Source of the DNA: Granulosicoccus sp036478565
GTDB lineage: Bacteria; Pseudomonadota; Gammaproteobacteria; Granulosicoccales; Granulosicoccaceae
Length of the DNA: 64,000 nt
NCBI GenBank assembly: GCA_965224525.1
Contig: OZ245050.1
Span: 4,650,001-4,714,000, forward strand
Direction of reading: 5' to 3'
A model generated the notes under the pieces. The model searched no databases, had not been told where the DNA came from, and saw only the letters and a program-made list of their open reading frames with translations. Shown piece after piece: positions 23,784 to 32,774 of this stretch. Numbering within the stretch: the first letter of the stretch is position 1; every line of letters starts with the position of its first letter. Both the position numbers and the translations under genes were made by a program.

Positions 23784-24173
23784 TCAAGCCGCAATTAGCC
23801 CCAAGTTCTTAACAAAGGGCCTAAAGTCTTTGTCAGAAAAAAGCAGAGGAAGCTTCCTTTCAATACAAAATGACGCAATAATCACTTCGTTAGGCTTGCG
23901 AATTGTGATGCCTTTTTTACGTAAAGCCCGAAAGTTTTGCGCACTTTTTATTGCCATATCCTTTCCGACTAAATCGAAAATGATTAAATCATCAAAAAGC
24001 GATTTCGCAGTTTTATAGTCCTTGTCTGCCCTGAAACCTTGCAAAACTTCTGTCAAAATCAAATCACCCACGGCCACCGGTCTTATCCCGAGCGTCCCGT
24101 TCAGCGTATCCGGCTGTTTATTGTCAACCCCGTTGAAGTAATCAATCCATACGCCGGAATCCACCAGAATCAT
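23784..24173 (-). CDS. vapC: VapC-type PIN-domain toxin
   Basis: 129 residues. The PIN domain opens M-I-L-V-D-S-G-V-W-I-D-Y-F (first catalytic Asp). It includes L-I-L-T-E-V-L-Q-G-F (Glu) and ends with the L-L-F-S-D-K-D-F-R-P-F acidic cluster. It is a Mg-dependent ribonuclease, probably against tRNA. It follows vapB by 2 bp. The minus orientation is opposite to the left-array attCs. Confidence 0.93.
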   Translation of the reverse strand: MILVDSGVWIDYFNGVDNKQPDTLNGTLGIRPVAVGDLILTEVLQGFRADKDYKTAKSLFDDLIIFDLVGKDMAIKSAQNFRALRKKGITIRKPNEVIIASFCIERKLPLLFSDKDFRPFVKNLGLIAA

Positions 24174-24175
24174 GA

Positions 24176-24367
24176 TTACATAGTTCTCATATCGTCCAGG
24201 TCACCGGTCCATTTAAGTTGGCCGCGAAATTTTTTTATCCTTTCTTGTTTTTTCAGCTTGATCAATGTCTTGAGGCCGAGCTCTACCACATCTTTCTTAG
24301 TCTTTAACCCTGTTGCCTTCAGTACGTCATTCATCAGTTTGTCATCAATTTCAATATTCGTTCGCAT
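24176..24367 (-). CDS. vapB: VapB-type antitoxin
   Basis: 63 residues from M-R-T-N-I-E-I-D-D-K-L-M (upstream in-frame starts at 24370 and 24406 are possible). It is a ribbon-helix-helix VapB of the DUF2191 group, with T-G-L-K-T-K-K-D-V-V-E-L-G-L-K-T-L-I-K-L as the helical part and a C-terminal toxin-binding tail (F-R-G-Q-L-K-W-T-G-D-L). Forms an operon with vapC. Confidence 0.92.
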   Translation of the reverse strand: MRTNIEIDDKLMNDVLKATGLKTKKDVVELGLKTLIKLKKQERIKKFRGQLKWTGDLDDMRTM

Positions 24368-24397
24368 CATTTCACCAAACATGTATAAAAACATCAA

Positions 24398-24407
24398 TGT
24401 GTACACA
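24398..24407. promoter_or_regulatory. TGTGTACACA palindrome upstream of vapB
   Basis: Perfect 10-bp palindrome about 30 bp before the vapB start; a likely VapBC operator half or full site. Confidence 0.4.
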
Positions 24408-24430
24408 GTCTACCATTTACACACATAAAC

Positions 24431-24652
24431 GGGTAGCCGGAGGTCTCTAACCTCAGCCCCCACAATACCCTGCATGCGGGTCCGCACAGGGCGTATCAAT
24501 TGCAATGGTGAAGCTTGATCCAACCCGAACGTAGTTCATAAAGGCCTTCTGTTTTTAGATAAGCATTCGATAGTGCTTGCTGAATGCCGGGCGTTTTAGA
24601 ACGACGACAAGGGTCTTTGCTGGTAATACCACAGCCCCCTGTGTCAAGTTTA
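24431..24652 (-). ncRNA. group IIC intron 3' fragment
   Basis: On the minus strand it contains the RT C-terminus, the domain V region (CCCTGTGCGGACCCGCATGC) and the 3' end GGCTACCCG, matching the end of the intron at 50111-52090. The following TTATGTG would be the 3' exon (attC core). The 5' three quarters are missing. Confidence 0.8.
24496..24652 (-). pseudogene. group IIC intron reverse transcriptase, C-terminal fragment
   Basis: About 50 codons from C-G-I-T-S-K-D-P-C-R-R-S to Y-E-L-R-S-G-W-I-K-L-H-H-C-N, nearly identical to the end of the RT at 50687-52021. It is fused in frame to an unrelated antitoxin-like fragment. Confidence 0.85.
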
Positions 24653-24860
24653 TCCATCAGTGTACGCAGCGTTGATACCGCAGGATCGCCAGTGGTTGTG
24701 CGTTGATTGAATGATTCGAATTCAGGGTTGTTGTTTTTCCAGTGTTCGATTGAGCTAGACAGTAGCTCAATCAATACCAGGTATTTGTCGTATTCATCGA
24801 TTATCAAGCTCAGCGCCCGCTGGTACTCCTCATCGCTGAAGATCCTGACAATGATGAAAT
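24653..24860 (-). pseudogene. HigA-like antitoxin N-terminal fragment
   Basis: The frame I-F-S-D-E-E-Y-Q-R-A-L-S-L-I, L-I-E-L-L-S-S-S-I-E-H-W, P-E-F-E-S-F-N-Q-R, T-L-R-T-L-M-D resembles the N-terminal region of HigA (COG5499)-type antitoxins. Its HTH part is replaced by the intron remnant. It marks the edge of the left array. Confidence 0.5.
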
Positions 24861-25082
24861 ATCGCTGTGACTATAACCTGCAAACCGTTGAGCCAGTAAA
24901 AGACGGACATCAGGAGTGAACATGCATACAGTATGGCTCGTTTCTGTTGCGACTCAGGAGTTATGCTTGTAGAGCTGCGGCAATGCTGTGTGGCTCTGAT
25001 TGCCAGAAAGCTTTTTTGCAGCGATAACCAGGCGCCAGGTAGGAAGCCTGACTGCACACAACACGTAACAAGGATGTTAGAT

Positions 25083-25757
25083 ATGAGTATCAAAAACTGG
25101 CCGCACAGCGAGCGGCCGCGCGAAAAGCTACTTGCCTGTGGCGTGGGGTCACTGAGCGATGCCGAGTTGCTTGCTATCTTTTTTCAAACAGGTCTGGCCG
25201 GCAGTACGGCTGTCGACGTGGCGCGCGATGCTATCCGGGAGTTTGGTGGCTTGTATGAATTGCTCAATGCTGAGCATCGTCACTTCTGTTCAACTCGAGG
25301 TCTCGGCGATGCACGGTACACGATGTTGCAGGCAGCGTTGGAACTCAGTCGGCGGCATGTGTTTGCCAAGGTTGCGGGCGGTGATGTACTTAGCTCGCCC
25401 GAACAGGTACGGTGCTATCTGTCGATGCAGTTGACCGGTCTTGAGCATGAAGTGTTTGCCGGATTATTTCTCGACAATCGGCATCGTGTCATTGAATACC
25501 GGGTGTTGTCACACGGCACCATCGATTCCGCTGCAGTGTATCCGAGAGAAGTCGTCAAACATTGTTTAGCGTGCAATGCGGCGGCGGTGATATTTGCACA
25601 TAATCATCCAAGTGGCGTTGCTGAGCCTTCCGATACCGACGTGCGTTTAACCCGCAAACTGACTGATGCGCTTGGTTTGATCGATGTGAGGGTGCTGGAC
25701 CATCTTATCGTTGGCAGGGGTGAAATGACATCGCTGGCAGAGCGCGGCTTGATGTAG
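25083..25757 (+). CDS. radC: RadC-family JAB domain protein
   Basis: 224 residues from the ATG at 25083 (M-S-I-K-N-W-P). The N-terminal helix-hairpin-helix region (R-P-R-E-K-L-L-A-C-G-V-G-S-L-S-D-A-E-L-L-A-I-F) and the JAMM metalloprotease-like core (F-L-D-N-R-H-R-V-I, then A-H-N-H-P-S-G-V-A-E-P-S-x-x-D) are complete, with the H-x-H and Asp metal ligands. The true role of RadC is unclear despite its old DNA-repair label. First chromosomal gene after the left array. Confidence 0.95.
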   Translation: MSIKNWPHSERPREKLLACGVGSLSDAELLAIFFQTGLAGSTAVDVARDAIREFGGLYELLNAEHRHFCSTRGLGDARYTMLQAALELSRRHVFAKVAGGDVLSSPEQVRCYLSMQLTGLEHEVFAGLFLDNRHRVIEYRVLSHGTIDSAAVYPREVVKHCLACNAAAVIFAHNHPSGVAEPSDTDVRLTRKLTDALGLIDVRVLDHLIVGRGEMTSLAERGLM

Positions 25758-25877
25758 ATGCATCGTGCTGCAGTTGACTGTCAGCTATCTTGTAGTGGTG
25801 GCCGCTTGAGTTGGTGCTCGGCAGCCGTTTTCCGTAGTCCGCTATACTGGTGGCGCGAGCAAACCGGAGACGATCAA

Positions 25878-26273
25878 ATGAGCGACCTATTTTCAGAGCA
25901 ATGGATGAACAGCTTCAAGGAGGCCTGGAACAGCGAACCGGCGCTTGCGGATGCGTTGGAGAAAATTTCCTTTAATTCGATCATTGGCTATGGCTTCCCT
26001 GATGATGCAACCCCAACCGGGGTACTTGTGGTGGAGAATGGGAAGGCTGTTTCCGGTGGGCCTTTTGAGGGGCAGAATCTGAGCTGGGATATTCGAGCCA
26101 AGGATGCTCAATGGGCGAAATGGATGAATAGCCCGCCTGGAATGGCAGGGCTGGGAATGGCTTTTACCACTGGCAAAATGAAGTTCAACGTGGGTGACTA
26201 CAAAGCCATGCTTAAAGACCCACGAATGGCGGGTCCGTTTATCAAGAGCTTTAGCGTTATGGCCACGGCCTGA
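25878..26273 (+). CDS. SCP2 sterol-binding-like protein
   Basis: 131 residues from the ATG at 25878. Pattern: W-M-N-S-F-K-E-A-W-N, G-V-L-V-V-E-N-G-K, D-I-R-A-K-D-A-Q-W-A-K-W, M-A-F-T-T-G-K-M-K-F-N-V-G-D-Y-K-A-M-L-K. The T-G-K-M-K-x-x-x-G-D line is the SCP2 lipid-binding signature. It probably binds or carries a fatty-acyl-type ligand. It lies 118 bp before nifJ; co-function is not established. Confidence 0.75.
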   Translation: MSDLFSEQWMNSFKEAWNSEPALADALEKISFNSIIGYGFPDDATPTGVLVVENGKAVSGGPFEGQNLSWDIRAKDAQWAKWMNSPPGMAGLGMAFTTGKMKFNVGDYKAMLKDPRMAGPFIKSFSVMATA

Positions 26274-26391
26274 TAGGATGCGTGACAATCGTGCCTGGCA
26301 TACACAGCAGGCATTGACAATACTCAACCCGTCGAGTGCTGAATAGTGTGACAATTACAGGCTAAAGCCCGCATTTTGTGAGAACAAGTCA

Positions 26392-29300
26392 ATGCCTGCA
26401 ATGGTTACGATGGATGGCAATGAGGCGGCTGCGCGCATTGCTTACAAAACCAACGAAGTTATTGCCATATACCCGATAACCCCGGCCTCGCCGATGGGGG
26501 AGCTGTCGGAGAGCTGGTCAACTCAGGCGCAACCCAATCTCTGGGGCACAGTGCCAGAGGTTATCGAGTTGCAGAGCGAGGCGGGGGCGGCTGGCACCAT
26601 TCATGGCGCGCTGCAATCCGGTGCGCTTTCCACCACGTTCACAGCAAGCCAGGGCTTGTTGCTGATGATCCCGAATATGTACAAGATCGCTGGCGAGCTG
26701 TCGCCCATGGTCTTGCACGTTGCAGCACGTTCGCTGGCCACTCAGGGTTTATCCATTTTTGGCGATCACAGTGATGTCATGTCGGTCCGTGGTACCGGCT
26801 TTGCCATGCTTGCGTCAAACTCGGTTCAGGAAGCGATGGATTTGGCATTGATCGCTCAGTCGGCAACGCTTGCCAGCCGGATTCCGTTTCTGCATTTCTT
26901 TGATGGTTTTCGTACCTCGCACGAGCTGAACAAGGTGGAGGTGCTGGAAGATTCAGTCATTCGTTCGATGATTGATGATGAACTGGTCATCGCTCATCGG
27001 AACCGCGCTTTGACGCCTGATAAGCCGGTTATCCGCGGTACATCGCAAAATCCGGATGTGTACTTTCAGGGCAGGGAAACCGTCAACCCCTTGTACACCG
27101 ACTTGCCGCAACTGGTGGAAGACAAAATGAATGAGCTGGCACAGTTGTGTGGCCGGCAATATCATTTATTCGACTATGCAGGTTCAGCGCAGGCAACACG
27201 CATAATTATACTGATGGGCTCCGGTGCGGAAACAGTCAGCGAGACGGTCGATCATCTGGTTGCACGCAACGAAGAGGTTGGTGTTGTGCTGGTGCGTCTC
27301 TACCGGCCGTTTTCTGTCGAACACTTGATACAGACATTGCCGGAGACTGTCAGTCGTATCGCTGTGCTGGATCGCAGCAAAGAGCCTGGTGCAGGTGGCG
27401 AACCTTTGTACAAGGATGTATTGGCAGGGATAGCCGAATACATCAGCGCCGGTGGCAAGCGGTTCAGCACGATGCCACGCGTCGTTGGTGGCCGTTATGG
27501 GCTGGGTTCCAAGGAATTTACACCTGGAATGGTGCGCGCTGTGTTCGATAATCTGGCACAGGGCGAGCCGCGCAACCATTTCACCATCGGCATACACGAC
27601 GATCTGTCCCACACGAGTCTGGAGTGGGACTCAAGCGCACAGAACGATGCCATGCAAGGCGCAAAGCAGTATGTGTTTTATGGCCTGGGATCTGACGGTA
27701 CTGTCAGCGCCAACAAGAACACACTGAAAATTCTTGGTGAGCGTGACGGGCAATACGCGCAGGGCTATTTTGTTTACGATTCCAAGAAAGCCGGTGCGGT
27801 TACGGTGTCGCATCTGCGAGTAAATACGCGCCCGATTCAATCCACTTATCTGGTTGCTGACAATGAGGCGCAGTTTGTTGGTTGCCACCAAACCGTATTT
27901 ATCGAGCGCTACCCGATGCTCGACAAGGCAGCATCTGGTGCTGTCTTTTTATTGAATACAGCATCCTCGACTGAGGATGTGTGGCATACCTTACCGCGCT
28001 CGATGCAACAGCAGCTGATAGACAAGGGCATGCGGTTTTTTGTCATTGATGCCTATGATGTGGCCAGTCAATCCGGCATGGGTAAACGTATCAATACCAT
28101 CATGCAAACCTGTTTCTTTGCTATTTCGGGTGTCTTGCCGCCCGAGATAGCGATAGCACAAATAAAGCAAGAAGTGGAAAAAGCCTATGGGCGCAAGGGA
28201 CGTAAGCTGGTCCAGATGAATTTCAAAGCCATCGATACAACCATCGCGAACCTGTATGAGGTGAGCATACCGAATGTGGTTAGTAGTGAATCTGAGATCC
28301 GGCCAGCGGTGCCTTCCATGGCGCCGGAGTTCGTGCAGCTCGTTACAGCAGAAATGATTGCCGAGCGAGGCGACAAACTACCCGTCAGTCTGTTACCCAA
28401 TGATGGTACCTATCCAACCGGTACTGCGGCCTGGGAAAAGCGTGGCATTGCTAGCGAGATACCGGTGTGGGATGCCGAGCTGTGCATTGCCTGTGGTAAA
28501 TGTCCGTTTGTCTGTCCGCATACGGCTATTCGCAGCAAGGTGTTTCCAGCAGATTTACTGGTCAATGCACCTGCGACCTTCAAGCACATGCCACTCAAGG
28601 GAGGCGAGGCGGAAAACCTGCGCATCAGTTATCAGGTAGCGCCTGAGGACTGCACAGGCTGTAATTTGTGTGTGGATGTTTGCCCGGCGAGGGACAAGAG
28701 CGATGCGAGTCGTTTTGCGCTGGAGCTTCGTCCGTTGGAGCCACTGCGTGAGCAGGAAGCTGAGAACTGGGATTTCTTTTTGCAATTACCGGAGTCGAAC
28801 AGGCTTGATATTCGATGGTCGAGAATGCCCGAGGCGATGTTGGCACAACCACTGTTCGAGTTTTCCAGCGCGTGTCTTGGGTGTGGTGAAACGCCTTATA
28901 TTCGCCTTGCTACCCAATTGTTTGGCGATCGCATGGTTATTGCGAATGCAACCGGTTGTTCGTCTATCTATGGTGGTAATTTACCGACAACGCCTTACAG
29001 CAAAAATACCGATGGCCGTGGCCCCGCCTGGTCCAACTCATTGTTTGAAGACAATGCAGAGTTTGGCCTGGGTTTTCGAATGGCTTATGACCAGCATGCG
29101 GAGTACGCCAATGTGCTGTTGGCATCAATGAGCAGTGTATTGGGAGAAGGCGCTGTAAGTGCCATTATTGATGCAAAACAGACTAACGAGGCTGATATAC
29201 ACGAACAGCGAGAGCGTATTGGCGCGGTTAAGTCTACCTTGTCGGCGCTGAACAGCGAGCAGGCTCGTCAGTTGTTATCGGTTATCGACTATGCAGCGAA

Positions 29301-29991
29301 GAAAAGCGTCTGGATTATCGGCGGCGATGGCTGGGCTTATGATATTGGATTTGGCGGTCTTGATCATGTGCTGGCGACCGGGCGCAATGTGAACTTTCTG
29401 GTGCTGGATACCGAGGTGTACTCCAATACAGGCGGGCAGAAATCCAAGGCAACACCGCGAGGAGCGGTTGCCAAGTTTGCAGCAGCCGGAAAAGCTGTTG
29501 GCAAGAAAGATCTTGGCATGATCGCCATGGCCTATGAGCATGTCTATGTGGCCAGTGTGGCCTTTGGTGCAAAGGATGTGCACACACTCAGAGCATTTCG
29601 TGAAGCGGAATCCTGGGATGGGCCGTCATTGATTATTGCCTATAGCCCGTGCATTGCTCACGGCGTGGACTTGTCGCATAACCTGCGACAGCAAAAGCTT
29701 GCGGTAAACAGCGGTTATTGGCCACTGTATCGTTTCGATCCCCGCCTGCCGGATAAAGGCAAGAATCCGCTGCAGGTGGACTATCGAGAGCCGTCAATCA
29801 AGCTGGATGACTACTACAAGACAGAGGCCCGATTCAGCATACTGCGTCGAAGTCACCCGGATAAGGCAACGCAGTATCTGGATGCGGAACAACAGGCTGT
29901 TATTGCACGGTATCACCGTCTCAAACAACTGGAAGCCTTGCCCGTGGAGCAGGCGGCCAAACAAACAAAACCGGCTGCGGAGAAATCGTGA
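26392..29991 (+). CDS. nifJ: pyruvate:ferredoxin (flavodoxin) oxidoreductase
   Basis: 1199 residues, the full length of single-chain PFOR/NifJ. In order: pyrimidine-binding domain (Y-P-I-T-P-A-S-P-M-G-E), gamma domain, a double 4Fe-4S ferredoxin domain (C-I-A-C-G-K-C-P-F-V-C-P and C-T-G-C-N-L-C-V-D-V-C-P, about residues 700-770), further cluster cysteines (S-A-C-L-G-C-G-E-T-P), and the TPP pyrophosphate domain (G-G-D-G-W-A-Y-D-I-G-F-G-G-L, T-E-V-Y-S-N-T-G-G-Q). It oxidises pyruvate plus CoA to acetyl-CoA and CO2 with reduced ferredoxin/flavodoxin. Overlaps the next gene by 1 bp. Confidence 0.96.
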   Translation: MPAMVTMDGNEAAARIAYKTNEVIAIYPITPASPMGELSESWSTQAQPNLWGTVPEVIELQSEAGAAGTIHGALQSGALSTTFTASQGLLLMIPNMYKIAGELSPMVLHVAARSLATQGLSIFGDHSDVMSVRGTGFAMLASNSVQEAMDLALIAQSATLASRIPFLHFFDGFRTSHELNKVEVLEDSVIRSMIDDELVIAHRNRALTPDKPVIRGTSQNPDVYFQGRETVNPLYTDLPQLVEDKMNELAQLCGRQYHLFDYAGSAQATRIIILMGSGAETVSETVDHLVARNEEVGVVLVRLYRPFSVEHLIQTLPETVSRIAVLDRSKEPGAGGEPLYKDVLAGIAEYISAGGKRFSTMPRVVGGRYGLGSKEFTPGMVRAVFDNLAQGEPRNHFTIGIHDDLSHTSLEWDSSAQNDAMQGAKQYVFYGLGSDGTVSANKNTLKILGERDGQYAQGYFVYDSKKAGAVTVSHLRVNTRPIQSTYLVADNEAQFVGCHQTVFIERYPMLDKAASGAVFLLNTASSTEDVWHTLPRSMQQQLIDKGMRFFVIDAYDVASQSGMGKRINTIMQTCFFAISGVLPPEIAIAQIKQEVEKAYGRKGRKLVQMNFKAIDTTIANLYEVSIPNVVSSESEIRPAVPSMAPEFVQLVTAEMIAERGDKLPVSLLPNDGTYPTGTAAWEKRGIASEIPVWDAELCIACGKCPFVCPHTAIRSKVFPADLLVNAPATFKHMPLKGGEAENLRISYQVAPEDCTGCNLCVDVCPARDKSDASRFALELRPLEPLREQEAENWDFFLQLPESNRLDIRWSRMPEAMLAQPLFEFSSACLGCGETPYIRLATQLFGDRMVIANATGCSSIYGGNLPTTPYSKNTDGRGPAWSNSLFEDNAEFGLGFRMAYDQHAEYANVLLASMSSVLGEGAVSAIIDAKQTNEADIHEQRERIGAVKSTLSALNSEQARQLLSVIDYAAKKSVWIIGGDGWAYDIGFGGLDHVLATGRNVNFLVLDTEVYSNTGGQKSKATPRGAVAKFAAAGKAVGKKDLGMIAMAYEHVYVASVAFGAKDVHTLRAFREAESWDGPSLIIAYSPCIAHGVDLSHNLRQQKLAVNSGYWPLYRFDPRLPDKGKNPLQVDYREPSIKLDDYYKTEARFSILRRSHPDKATQYLDAEQQAVIARYHRLKQLEALPVEQAAKQTKPAAEKS

Positions 29992-30983
29992 TGGATCTAT
30001 CGACTGAATATCTTGGGCTGAAACTGAATAATCCGCTTGTACCATCAGCATCTCCGCTGGGCAGAAATCTCGATACGGCAAAGCAACTGGAAGACAATGG
30101 TGCGTCAGCGCTGGTTATGTATTCCCTGTTCGAAGAAGAAATCCGCCTGGAAGAGCAAGAGCTGGAGCGGTTGATGAGCGGCCAGTCACTGGGAATTGGC
30201 GAGGCCGACAGCTACTTGCCGGTACAAGACAGTTATCTGAGTATTATTGATTTGTATCTTGAGCAACTTGCCGCGTTGAAAAATACACTTGATATTCCGG
30301 TTATAGCCAGTCTGAATGGCGTCAGTAACGGCGGATGGGTCGAGTACGCCGGTGATATAGAATCGGCCGGCGCCAATGCGCTGGAGTTGAATATTTACTA
30401 CGTCCCGGTTGATATCAATGAATCGGGAGAGGCCGTTGAATCGCGGTATGTGAACATATTGAAGTCAGTCAGAGAGCAAGTGAAAATACCGATCACTTGC
30501 AAGATCAACTCTCAATTCAGTTCGCTTGGTCACTTCATCAAACGCCTGGAGGATGCAGGTGCAAACGGGGTGTCCATTTTCAATCGTTTCTATCAGCCAA
30601 GTATCAATATCGAGTCGTTGGAAGTTCAGCCAACACTGCATTTGTCGAAGCCTGAAGAAATGCTATTGCGAATGCACTGGATAGCCATACTTCGCGGAAA
30701 TACCGGATTGTCGCTCGCGGCAACCGGCGGTGTACATGATGCGACAGCCGTAATCAAGCTGCTGCTTGCCGGGGCGGATATCACGCATATGTGTTCAGCC
30801 CTGCTGATGCAGGGGCCAAAATTGATCAAAACCGTGCTGGAAGATGTGGCAAGCTGGATGGAAGAGAACGAATACGATTCTGTGTCGCAATTGAAGGGCA
30901 GTGTCAGCCGTGGTACAGCCATGAACCCGGAAGCCTACGGGCGGTTGAATTACCTGGAGGTGATGCGCAGTATGCCGGGTTAA
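29991..30983 (+). CDS. dihydroorotate dehydrogenase-like flavoprotein
   Basis: 330 residues from the ATG at 29991 (TGATG overlap with nifJ). A TIM-barrel oxidoreductase: M-D-L-S-T-E-Y-L-G-L-K-L-N-N-P-L-V-P-S-A-S-P, I-A-S-L-N-G-V-S-N-G-G-W, A-L-E-L-N-I-Y, I-T-C-K-I-N and A-A-T-G-G-V-H-D (phosphate/FMN region). Databases call this group dihydroorotate dehydrogenase-like; pyrimidine synthesis is unlikely to be its role. The tight coupling to nifJ suggests a redox partner or shared metabolism, but the substrate is unknown. Confidence 0.85.
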   Translation: MDLSTEYLGLKLNNPLVPSASPLGRNLDTAKQLEDNGASALVMYSLFEEEIRLEEQELERLMSGQSLGIGEADSYLPVQDSYLSIIDLYLEQLAALKNTLDIPVIASLNGVSNGGWVEYAGDIESAGANALELNIYYVPVDINESGEAVESRYVNILKSVREQVKIPITCKINSQFSSLGHFIKRLEDAGANGVSIFNRFYQPSINIESLEVQPTLHLSKPEEMLLRMHWIAILRGNTGLSLAATGGVHDATAVIKLLLAGADITHMCSALLMQGPKLIKTVLEDVASWMEENEYDSVSQLKGSVSRGTAMNPEAYGRLNYLEVMRSMPG

Positions 30984-31097
30984 GAGTCTGATCGGGTTTA
31001 GTTTGCCTGCAGCTGCAAGGACGACTAGCCTCGAGGCTTGAACAACGAGTCCTGCTGATGTCGTAGAATATGGCCGTAACTTCTAATTTGAGGCGAT

Positions 31098-31490
31098 ATG
31101 AATAATCTGGAACCAGGAGACGCCAAAGCACTACTTGATAAAGACTCCAATGCACTGTTTATCGATTGCCGAAGTGATGCTGAACATTTTTTTGTCGGAA
31201 ACCCGATCGGATCGATACATGTTGCGTGGCAGGACGGCCCCGAGTGGGAACTTAACCCGGGTTTTATTGGTGACATCAAACGGCTTGCCGGTCATAGTAA
31301 CAATCGGACCATTGTACTTATTTGCAGAAGTGGAAATCGATCGGTGGATGCCGGTAAAGCACTTGAGGCTGCTGGGTTTACTAATGTCTGCAACGTGCTA
31401 CATGGCTTTGAAGGCGAGTTGAACGATGAGCACCGCAGAAGCGCAATCAACGGGTGGCGGCATGAAGGATTGCCCTGGCATCAATTGTAG
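31098..31490 (+). CDS. rhodanese-like sulfurtransferase
   Basis: 130 residues, single rhodanese domain: F-I-D-C-R-S-D-A-E-H-F-F-V-G-N-P-I-G-S-I-H-V, and the active-site loop I-C-R-S-G-N-R-S with Cys76. Six-residue loop size fits persulfide sulfurtransferases. Cytoplasmic; no signal peptide. Physiological acceptor unknown. Confidence 0.93.
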   Translation: MNNLEPGDAKALLDKDSNALFIDCRSDAEHFFVGNPIGSIHVAWQDGPEWELNPGFIGDIKRLAGHSNNRTIVLICRSGNRSVDAGKALEAAGFTNVCNVLHGFEGELNDEHRRSAINGWRHEGLPWHQL

Positions 31491-31564
31491 ACTTCGATCT
31501 GGAAAGTCCGAAGGTTGTACCCGCCCGCGTTAATCCAGTTGCTTGTGGCGAAAGTCAGTCGCAA

Positions 31565-32635
31565 TCAGCGGTCTGCCGTGGCAAGCCGTTGCCACACATC
31601 CACACTGCACCAGTCCTGCACGAACTCGTACGGGTACGGCGGAAGCCCGGGTGCCGAGACTTTGGAAAGCGCAACGATTGCATCTGCGTCAAGAATCAAA
31701 TCTTTGGCGGCCAGGTTGTCGTTAAGCTGGGCAAGCGTACGAGCGCCAAGTAGTACAGAGGTGACGGCCGGTCGAGAAAGTAACCACGCTAGTGCAACAT
31801 GCGCCGGTGGACAATCCAGCCTTTTGGCAATGGCGCTTTGCACGTCGAGGATGCGAAAGGTTCTGTCATTGTTTCGAACGTCGTATGCCTCGACACCGCG
31901 CTCCGGATCGTCACCGAGTCTGCTGTTGCCTTCAGGGCGTTTGTCACGTTGGTACTTGCCTGTTAGCCATCCACCGCCAAGGGGTGACCATGGTGTCAGG
32001 CTGATGCCCGCATCAAGACAGCACGGTAGCACTTCAAGCTCGATGCCACGATCAAGCAGGTTGTACTGTGGTTGTACTGCTACCGGCATCGGAAGGCCAT
32101 TGTGCTGTGCAGTCGATATAATCTGCTGGAGTTGCCAGCCGGTGACATTCGACCAGCCAACGTCATGAATCTTGCCGCTCTGTACCAATGATTCGAGAGC
32201 GTTCAGTGTGTCAACTATCGGTGTGTATGGATCCCAACCGTGAACGAAATACACATCAATCGCTTCAACCTGGAGGCGCTGAAGACTGGCATCGACCGAT
32301 CGTATCAAACTGCGACGAGAGGCACCGTGAGATCCGAAAGGTGGTGCGAACCGCCCTTTGGTTGACAGCACAAGATCATCGATTCCGCCACGCTGGTGAA
32401 TCCATCGACCAACTATTCGCTCAGACTCGCCGCTACCATAGACATCGGCGGTGTCGATGAAGGTTCCACCGTGATCGACGTAGGTGTCAAGCTGCTGATG
32501 GGATACCGTCTCATCAGTCTCTGCTCCAAAGGTCATGGTACCCAACCCCAGGGGGGAGACGAGCGGCCCGCCACGACCCAGAGTTGCGGGGCGCATATTG
32601 TGTGCTGCTGATGAAGTCTGGCCTTGCTGAGTCAT
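31565..32635 (-). CDS. aldo/keto reductase
   Basis: 356 residues from the ATG at 32635; a longer in-frame extension to 32776 overlaps the divergent LysR gene and is disfavoured. AKR barrel with catalytic tetrad positions: Asp and Tyr in F-I-D-T-A-D-V-Y-G-S-G-E-S-E, Lys in V-L-S-T-K-G-R, His in V-Y-F-V-H-G-W-D. NADPH region S-V-L-L-G-A-R-T. Probably reduces a small carbonyl substrate. Divergent from a LysR regulator 139 bp away, which is its likely controller. Confidence 0.92.
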   Translation of the reverse strand: MTQQGQTSSAAHNMRPATLGRGGPLVSPLGLGTMTFGAETDETVSHQQLDTYVDHGGTFIDTADVYGSGESERIVGRWIHQRGGIDDLVLSTKGRFAPPFGSHGASRRSLIRSVDASLQRLQVEAIDVYFVHGWDPYTPIVDTLNALESLVQSGKIHDVGWSNVTGWQLQQIISTAQHNGLPMPVAVQPQYNLLDRGIELEVLPCCLDAGISLTPWSPLGGGWLTGKYQRDKRPEGNSRLGDDPERGVEAYDVRNNDRTFRILDVQSAIAKRLDCPPAHVALAWLLSRPAVTSVLLGARTLAQLNDNLAAKDLILDADAIVALSKVSAPGLPPYPYEFVQDWCSVDVWQRLATADR

Positions 32636-32774
32636 GCCGTACTCCCGGTTATAACGATAAATTGTGGGATAGTGGTCAGGTGTTGGCGTTTTGCACGAAG
32701 GCTCTGCCGCCTGCGAAGACAGTGTAGGGTCCGACTGGACATTCTGGAATACGCTTATATGAAGACCCCTTTTC

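Noticed and set aside
27147..27612. Open frames on both strands inside nifJ
   Set aside because: They are shadows of a long GC-rich gene; none has family features or a ribosome binding site.
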